NCBI GenBank assembly: GCA_009602725.1 | Contig: WELB01000023.1 | Location: 591,015-604,032 of the forward strand | Origin: Spirogloea muscicola | Lineage: Eukaryota > Streptophyta > Zygnematophyceae > Spirogloeales > Spirogloeaceae | DNA length: 13,018 nucleotides | Direction of reading: 5' to 3' | Part shown: in pieces, positions 1 to 7,596 of the stretch | Layout: every line of letters begins with the position of its first letter | Numbering within the stretch: position 1 is the stretch's first letter | The notes under the pieces: model-generated | Seen by the model: only the letters and a program-made list of their open reading frames with translations | Database searches by the model: none | Told to the model about the DNA's origin: nothing | Translations under genes and position numbers: made by a program

Positions 1-2329
<2,329 letters not shown>

Positions 2330-3215
2330 CTGGGCACTGCTGCAGCTAAGGCTGGACAGAGGCAGGTCTCTTTCTTCCGGCTGCTTTTGAAGGACTTGCT
2401 GGAGGCACAGATACGAGGGGTGCCGGTGAAGCCAGGTTCGTGAGGCCATCTTCTTGTGGCTTACAAATTTATTACATGCAGAGCTCTTAGGGGGGGGGAG
2501 TAGTCCAGAAGTGTTGTCTAAGCCCAAGCATTGTGCACATCTCTTGCGAGATGACTGACTGTGCATCGCGTTGTCAATGTTGACGAAGGCTTGGAGCTGC
2601 ACATTTTGCCGCATGACTTGTGGCTGTCAGATAAGGAAGCTTGCGCTAGGGGCAGGCAGGGCCCTGTGAGAGATAGAGTATTTGGACTTCACAATCCTGA
2701 AGTCATTCTTCTGGCCGCTGGTTTCAGGTGGCAAGGCTCTTCTGAAGCGCATGCAAGTCAGGCCTACGGGAGTGAGGCCTGAACTCTCGAGGCCAGTACC
2801 CCTGTAGTTTGGCAGAAAAGACTAGGAGATCCCATAATAAAAGCAAAGCCACATGTACCTTGGGATAGACTAAGCTAGGGTGTCATCTCCTCCACTCAGA
2901 AATTTCTTAGTTACTGCTTGATTTGTTTTGCGGGGTAAAAGAGGGGTGGGGTGCTCTCAAGCGTAGGACAAGGGGGCTGTGAAGGGAGAGTGGAGGAGGT
3001 GGCACTCCTCTTGAGGATTCCGCTAGCCAATGTGTGTATGCCATATCGTGCACAGAATGTACGATTCATAGCTTCTGCTTATGTATTGGGGAAAGAGTGT
3101 GCCATACTTTGGTGTCCCACAGGCCTCACACTGACCTACAGTTAGAAACCCAGGAGGACTCTGAGGCGTACTTTTGCCAGCACAAGTAGGTCAGCCTTAA
3201 GTTAGCATAGCTGCT
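2330..3215. other. No gene recognised; probable 3' UTR of the signal peptidase plus intergenic DNA
   Basis: Only short open frames occur here, none with recognisable motifs, joinable exons or a protein-like composition. The first few hundred bases presumably include the 3' UTR of the upstream signal peptidase gene. An AATAAA hexamer lies at 2836-2841. The green-algal TGTAA signal is first met only at 3238-3242, so the polyadenylation site cannot be placed. A run of nine G lies near 2491. Confidence 0.4.
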
Positions 3216-3503
3216 CTATTGCGGGGCAACAGGCGCATGTAAATTCCCAGACAAGGGCGTGCAAAGCCTGGCGGACAAGTAAGGCGCGACGGCAGAGGCA
3301 GTCACAAAATCGCCAAATTTGCAGTCGCAGCCCCTAATCTGTTCAGCACTACGCCATGCACTGCCCGGGCAAGTAAGAGCAATCTTTGCACCCTGCCGAA
3401 GAGGCGCCACGGCTGGCTTTACACACCACCCAACTCAAGTGAGCTTCTTCCGGGGACCTTATCCTTCATTCTTCATTGGGCTGGCCTTTCACAGCCATCG
3501 CCC

Positions 3504-3989
3504 TCACGTGGTAAATACTTCCGACTTTACTCCCCCATGGGCCTGATACGACGTCCTTCCAGCGCCGCCCGAGCGGCCCGTAACGACGAGGTGCACGGGA
3601 AGGCGGAACATTTTGGCCAAAAGCGCTCTCAGAGCTTGGTTGGTGGGATTGATCACTTTGTAACCAGGAGTGAGGAGCCGCTTTACGCTTCTGGCCCCTG
3701 TCGTGCCGCCTGGTATCGGTTGCTGTTTAACGTCGATGGGAGAGAGTTGTGTGAAATTCAGGTGACCAGATAGAGTCGACATGACCGCCAAACATTGTGA
3801 AAGGAAAAAGAAAACGAGAAAATTGGACATTACTTGCTTTGAGATGAGATAGATAATGCAGTATCGGTATGAGAAGGTAATTGGAGCTTGTGATGGATGC
3901 TTTCCAATGACCCCCCCCCCCCAACTATGAGTCCTGACCATGTCGCAGAGTTGGGTCAGCATCCACACAAGCCTTGCAGAACCAGTCAT
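3504..3989 (-). other. Unassigned 161-codon open frame in a block of unusual texture
   Basis: An open frame on the minus strand ends near 3504. I do not recognise the product. Its last part (about residues 85-161, over roughly 3504-3740) looks the most protein-like: it has mixed composition with GARSVKRLLTPGYKVINP and ALLAKMFRLPVHLVVTGR, while the first half is low in GC and less convincing. The region lacks the GC-rich exon and short-intron pattern of the confident genes. It may be a fragment of organellar or transposon origin. A real expressed gene is not supported by anything beyond the open frame. Confidence 0.2.
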
Positions 3990-4500
3990 TGGAAGGTATG
4001 CTGGTAAGTGGTGGTGTTAAACATCGTATTTGTGATCCTGGTCTTTGTGACCTATACCGTACCTTTGGAATAGACTTTCGAGCTGGTTTGCCATGATGCA
4101 CCGCGTCTACACCTTGACAGGATAATGGAACAAGGGAGGTCTGTCGACAATGCGGCAGCACCGGTGCAGGTTTGGCAACGGTGAGTAACATACCGGAGAT
4201 AAGCTTTGGCTTCATCAACTGCGGTTGATCATCCATAGATATAGTGGATACCAAGCACCTCTTGGGAAAACTTGGAGCACAAGGTTGCACCACTTCATGC
4301 TTCTGCACCCGAGGGTTATCACAACGTATTGTGCAGTTTCCTGTCTCTGTGGTTTGAGTCAACGGAATCAGAGTATCAGCTTCCCTTGGTTTACCTTGTG
4401 CTTCAGCAAACACCTGTGACAATGCCACTAAATGCTGGTATGTCATCATGCTACTTCCCTTGGAGTAAAAGAAACAGAAAAGAGGCAGCGGAAACACCAA
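3925..4500 (-). other. Unassigned 191-codon open frame, low confidence
   Basis: This minus-strand frame runs from an ATG at 4500 to a stop at 3925. Its product is not recognised. The C-terminal part contains SNDWFCKACVDADPTL, faintly reminiscent of the last Cys pair of a PHD-type zinc finger, but the earlier Cys/His ligands are not in order, so I do not call the domain. GC content is lower than in the confident exons. It overlaps the end of the neighbouring 3504-3989 frame in another phase, which argues that at least one of the two is chance. It could be an exon of a decayed transposon protein or noncoding DNA. Confidence 0.2.
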
Positions 4501-4959
4501 GCAACCAACAGTGATGCAAGGAATAGATCCGGAACTAATGTCCAGTAACTGTCATAGTAACAGTATCAGTGACAGTATCGGTCTTTGGAATAGGAACGGA
4601 ATCTTTGATGACGCACAATCAAGGGACTTCGGACAGAATCAGTTTCGCGCCCAATGAAGGGTCTTAGGGCCAGTCACCGATCGCGCCCAATGAAGGGTGT
4701 TATGTCAGTACTGTATGCTCACAAAGATGCAATATTACCGTTGAGGAGAGGGCAAGATCACGTGTGTCTTGCCAATGCACCGGTTTACGTACCGGTCGAC
4801 GGAGGTCACCAGTGGAAGGCTCTTTAGCAGACGACCTGACGCGCCAGCCCGTGCCTTCCTGGCAGGTTCAGAACGCTCGCTCGAAGTCTGCTTGCTGGTT
4901 GTTCAGCGGTGGCGGTGGCGGATACAGCAACGACGACAGCAGCGGCGGCGACGGCAGCG

Positions 4960-4989
4960 TCAATGGCAGCAACGACGACAGCAGCGACA

Positions 4990-5027
<38 letters not shown>

Positions 5028-5352
5028 AAATTGGCCAAGAGGAAGAAGAGACGAAGGAGGTACCAGACGAGTCCACGCGAGCAACAGGGACCGAGATAGC
5101 ACCGCCAGCAATGGTGTCGGAGAAGCCAGAATAGATGTCGGCCAAGGCCTGGCAGGACAGAGTAAGTTGATTGGCGCGGTAGTAGAGAAAGGAGTAGGAC
5201 TGGACGCCCTGGGGAAGGGTAAGCTTGGAGCCGAGGGCGGCCTCCTGGGACCGTGTCATCGCAGCATCTGATTGGTATCTGTTGGCCGTGAAGCCAACAT
5301 ATCCGGCACCAGAGTCGACTGAGTCGTGGCAGCCGTAGGTGCCATAGGTCAT
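4960..5352 (-). pseudogene. Left-arm copy of an unknown protein-coding segment, reading outward
   Basis: From an ATG at 5352 in the inverted-repeat centre, a minus-strand frame stays open leftward for 130 codons. About 100 residues look like a genuine protein (CHDSVDSGAGYVGFTANRYQ, SDAAMTRSQEAALGSKLTLP, YYRANQLTLSCQALADIYSG, TIAGGAISVPVARVDSSG). The frame then enters the (GGC)12 tract and becomes a run of Arg-rich low complexity. I do not recognise the family. The right arm carries the same segment with frame-breaking changes, which implies that the ancestral segment was coding and was duplicated with the repeat. Calling this copy intact is not justified, because its downstream part is also shifted relative to the right arm. 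Confidence 0.45.
4992..5027. repeat. (GGC)12 trinucleotide microsatellite
   Basis: Twelve uninterrupted GGC units sit inside the left arm of the inverted repeat, within a longer CAG/GGC/GAC-rich tract (about 4900-5030). The equivalent part of the right arm (about 5636-5740) is GCC/GTC-rich but lacks a pure run, so the expansion happened after the arms duplicated. Confidence 0.9.
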
Positions 5353-5906
5353 ACGATTCAGTCAACTCTGGTGCCGGGTTTGTTGGCTTCAAGGCCAACA
5401 GATACCAACTTGCAGTATCAGATGCTGCGATGACACGGTCCCAGGAGGCCGCCCTCGGCTTCAAAGCTTACCCTTCCCCAGGGCGTCCAGTCCTTGCTCT
5501 ACAACGGCGCCAATCAACTTACTCTGTCCTGCCAGGCCTGGATTCTCCGTCACCATTGCTGGCGGTGCTATCTCGGTCCCTGTTGCTCGCGTGGACTCGT
5601 CCGGTACCTCCTTCATCTTCTCTTAGCCACTTTGCTGCTGCGGCCGCCACCGCCGTCGCTGCTGTCGTCGTCGCTGCCATGGTCGCTGCCGTCGCCGGCG
5701 CTGCTGTCGTCGTCGCTGCATCCGCCGCCGCCACTGCTGAACAACGAGCGGACATCGAGCGAGCGTACCGGACCTGCCAGGAAGGCACGGGCTGGCGCGT
5801 CAGGTCGTCTGCTAAAGAGCCTTCCACCGGTGAACTCCGTGACCGGTACGTGATCCGGTGCATTGGCAAGACACACGTGATCTTGCTCTATCCTCAACAA
5901 TTGTAG
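5353..5906 (+). pseudogene. Right-arm copy of the same unknown segment, frameshifted
   Basis: The plus strand from 5353 encodes the same segment as the left arm in pieces. NSGAGFVGFKANRYQ and SDAAMTRSQEAALGFK are readable, but an extra base near 5462 shifts the frame compared with the left arm, and the following FLYYRANQ-equivalent stretch is altered. From about 5430 a single frame stays open to a stop at 5904-5906. It passes through an Ala/Val-rich low-complexity run and then a protein-like tail containing CQEGTGWRVRSSAKEPSTGE and RYVIRCIGKTHVILLYPQQL. The left arm has the tail sequence too, but broken by its own indels. Family unknown. The two arms appear to be decayed copies of one gene end. 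Confidence 0.45.
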
Positions 5907-5986
5907 TGAGTGCATCTTTGTGAGCATATAGAACTGACAAAAGACCCTTCATTGGGCGACGATCGGTTAGTGGCTAGACCCTTCAT

Positions 5987-6259
5987 TCACCCAAAGCCAG
6001 TGTAGCCTGGGATTGCTATTCCCTCACCCTTTTCACCTTTACCCGCCGCTAGCCTGGCCGGTACCCGCCTTCGCTCGTCAAGGTGGGTCGTCCCCAACGG
6101 AGCGGGATTGAAGGGCTTTTCGGCTCCTCTTCGGGCTTTTGAGCGGTTTCGGGCGGTAGGATGTGGCTGCCTCTCGGATGCCAAATCTACGGCCCAGCGG
6201 CAGATATGCACGGTGTTTGAGTGATTGGGATGGCAGGATGGGGTTGGCCCGATACGCAA
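5987..6259 (-). other. Unassigned 90-codon open frame between the inverted repeat and the tandem repeat
   Basis: The minus-strand frame begins with MRIGPTPSCHPNHSNTVHIC and is rich in Arg, Pro and Ala. An overlapping frame is open as well, so coding status is doubtful. I do not recognise a protein. The nucleotide texture (moderate GC, mixed composition, no intron signals) resembles the 3250-3740 block more than the nuclear exons, and an organellar origin is one untested possibility. Confidence 0.2.
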
Positions 6260-6273
6260 TCGACGGTTCCAAA

Positions 6274-6415
6274 GGCAAATCCACTCTTACTTGCCCGGAG
6301 CTGAGCTGAAGGTACTGTGTCTATCGAATCCTATTTCACGTTAGAGGGCAAATCCACACTTACTCGCCCGGAGCTGAGCTGAAGGTACTGTGTTTACGAA
6401 TCCTATTTCACGTTA
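6274..6415. repeat. Tandem duplication, two copies of a 73-bp unit
   Basis: GGCAAATCCAC begins at 6274 and again at 6347. Both copies continue through CCCGGAGCTGAGCTGAAGGT and end ATCCTATTTCACGTTA. They differ at a few positions (for example CTTACTTGCC versus CTTACTCGCC) and by one base deleted in the second copy. High identity indicates a fairly recent duplication. No coding frame explains it. Confidence 0.9.
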
Positions 6416-6530
6416 TATAGATCGGTGACGTCTGAGTCTTACGTGTACAGCCACCTCACATGCCTTGGTCAGATCGACATCAATGAGCCATCGACGTGAT
6501 ATCTCGTGACACCCCTTCGGACCTTGTCAG

Positions 6531-7000
6531 TTCTTCTTCGGGCTGGGAACGGCCAGCCCTCGCCCCCTTTCGGAAGTGCCACTTCATTCTTTTGGAAGAG
6601 CCGCATTCTTATTAGCCAGGCCGGTGGCCTCGCGCCTCTCAGCAGCTGAGGCTCATCAGCTGGCGCGGCGGCGGCGACGGCGACGACTCGCCGCAGCGGG
6701 GCTGACCAGATCTGGTCAAAGGGGACCAGACCGATGGTACATTCCTAGGGGCCTCTCACATTCTGAGGCTCCTCACTCGTACTTATTGAGTGATCCATCC
6801 TCCCCCTGTTTTACCATTGCATCCTCAGGCCCCTTTGTAGCTGCTCACCGCTCTTAGGCCCCTCTGAACCTTTGTGAATTCTTTTTGGGCTGGCTTTTCG
6901 CAGCCCTTGCCCCCATTGGGAGTGCCACTTCTTCTTCTCATTGGGAGAGCCACACTTGCCCCCATTGGGAGGCCCACTTCCTTCTCACAGCCATTGCCGT
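6531..7000. repeat. Cluster of diverged short repeats with small GC-rich hairpins
   Basis: A unit made of TTCTT-rich DNA, a GGGCTGG...CAGCCC hairpin, then GCCCCC, GGGAGTGCCACTTC-like text and GGGAGAGCC-like text occurs at 6531-6610 and 6879-6951, with a shorter copy at 6952-7000. The first hairpin has stem 6540-6546 / 6553-6559 and a six-base loop; the second pairs 6887-6892 with 6901-6906. A related copy lies at 3443-3508. Between the units (6611-6878) I see only a short Arg-rich frame and no gene. Palindromic repeat families of this kind are common in green-algal organelle genomes, so organelle-derived DNA is possible but unproven. Confidence 0.6.
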
Positions 7001-7030
7001 AAATTCGGATGAGCTGTTTCTCTGTGGATC

Positions 7031-7082
7031 AAAAGGGGGGCGGGGGGGGGGGTGACGTCTGAGGGGGTCCAGGGTTTAAGGG
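7031..7082 (+). other. G-rich tract with quadruplex potential
   Basis: The plus strand carries G6, then C, then about G11, followed within about 20 bases by G5 and later a run of at least six G. These are enough G runs to form a G-quadruplex. The tract also contains TGACGTC (7053-7059), a bZIP/CRE-type core. It lies about 500 bases upstream of the antiporter A start codon, but on the far side of the suspected assembly join at 7454. Confidence 0.5.
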
Positions 7083-7110
7083 GGGGTCAGAGCCGCATGC
7101 AAGGCACGCC

Positions 7111-7120
7111 GCCACGTGGC
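7111..7120. promoter_or_regulatory. Perfect palindrome GCCACGTGGC (G-box core), copy 1
   Basis: GCCACGTGGC is a 10-bp perfect palindrome with the CACGTG core bound by plant-type bHLH and bZIP factors. An identical palindrome lies exactly 60 bp downstream (7171). Both precede antiporter gene A by about 430-490 bp, although a possible assembly join separates them. A regulatory role is inferred from motif and position only. Confidence 0.35.
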
Positions 7121-7170
7121 GCGCCGCAGGCCCCCCAGCCCGCGGCAGCTCCCCCGGGCGGGCGGCGGGC

Positions 7171-7180
7171 GCCACGTGGC
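7171..7180. promoter_or_regulatory. Perfect palindrome GCCACGTGGC (G-box core), copy 2
   Basis: Identical to the copy at 7111-7120, and also inside a GC-rich block. The flanking bases differ, so only the 10-bp core is repeated, which favours a site over a segmental duplication. Confidence 0.35.
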
Positions 7181-7212
7181 GAGGCCTTCGGGTGGCTGAC
7201 AACGCCCGCCCC

Positions 7213-7256
7213 GGGTGGCACCTCCCCCCGCCAGCTGAGGGGAGGGGGCGCCACCC
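7213..7256. repeat. GC-rich hairpin
   Basis: GGGTGGC (7213-7219) pairs with GCCACCC (7250-7256), and the inner CCTCCCCC pairs with the GGGGAGGGGG side around a loop centred on CCAGCTGA. On RNA or single-stranded DNA this would be a very stable stem-loop. There is no U-tract or neighbouring gene end, so it is not a bacterial-type terminator. Confidence 0.5.
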
Positions 7257-7435
7257 CTCCCTCCCCGTAACGCAGTCATAGATTAATGTGGCCCTCTCGC
7301 TTCGTTTGCTCCGATTTCGGGGAGGCCCCCCCCCCGCCCTCCCTCCTCCCCCCCTCACTCTGATCGCGGCATCATTGCCATTGCCGCTGGCGCCGCCGTC
7401 GCTGCCGCCGCCGGTGGCGCCGCAGAATCCGGCGG

Positions 7436-7454
7436 CGGCGGCGGCGGCGGCGGN

Positions 7455-7492
<38 letters not shown>
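7436..7492. other. GGC repeats, one N, then 38 T: likely assembly join
   Basis: A GGC run ends at 7453, base 7454 is N, and 7455-7492 is uninterrupted T. The N marks an unresolved base or collapsed gap. GGC repeats next to a long homopolymer repeat the pattern at the left edge of the window. Sequence on the two sides may not be contiguous in the genome, so promoter inferences across it are unsafe. Confidence 0.7.
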
Positions 7493-7496
<4 letters not shown>

Positions 7497-7596
7497 AGCC
7501 GGGCGGCGACGGCGGCGGAGGCCGCGGGCCTCTGCGAGAGCTAGCCCGCCTCGCCCTCCCGAAGGCGGCGGCGGCGGCGAAGCAGCGGCGGCGGCC

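Larger units (their letters stand above)
4646..5990. repeat. Large imperfect inverted repeat (foldback structure), arms about 680 and 640 bp
   Basis: The left arm (4646-5327) and right arm (5353 to about 5990) are reverse complements with scattered mismatches and indels. They are separated by a spacer of about 25 bp, giving a centre near 5340. Matching landmarks include CGCCCAATGAAGGGT (4648-4662 and 4684-4698 on the left, its complement at 5944-5958 and a partial copy at 5978-5987 on the right), GCTCACAAAGATGCA, CAAGATCACGTGTGTCTTG, and the inner pair GGCACCAGAGTCGACT / AGTCAACTCTGGTGCC. The arms have diverged, so this is not an assembly mirror artefact. The right arm lacks a 12-base piece present in the left, and only the left has (GGC)12 (4992-5027). 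No clear target-site duplication was found. It could be a foldback/MITE-like element, a head-to-head duplication of a gene fragment, or terminal inverted repeats whose internal genes were lost. Confidence 0.85.

Noticed and set aside
4225-4514. Plus-strand open frames of 64-80 codons
   Set aside because: No motifs or joinable exons were found. They overlap the longer but also unproven minus-strand frame and look like chance.
4764-5134. Plus-strand frames through the GGC tract encoding Gly-, Arg- or Ala-rich runs
   Set aside because: All three phases stay open because of the trinucleotide repeat. The protein-like reading is on the opposite strand.
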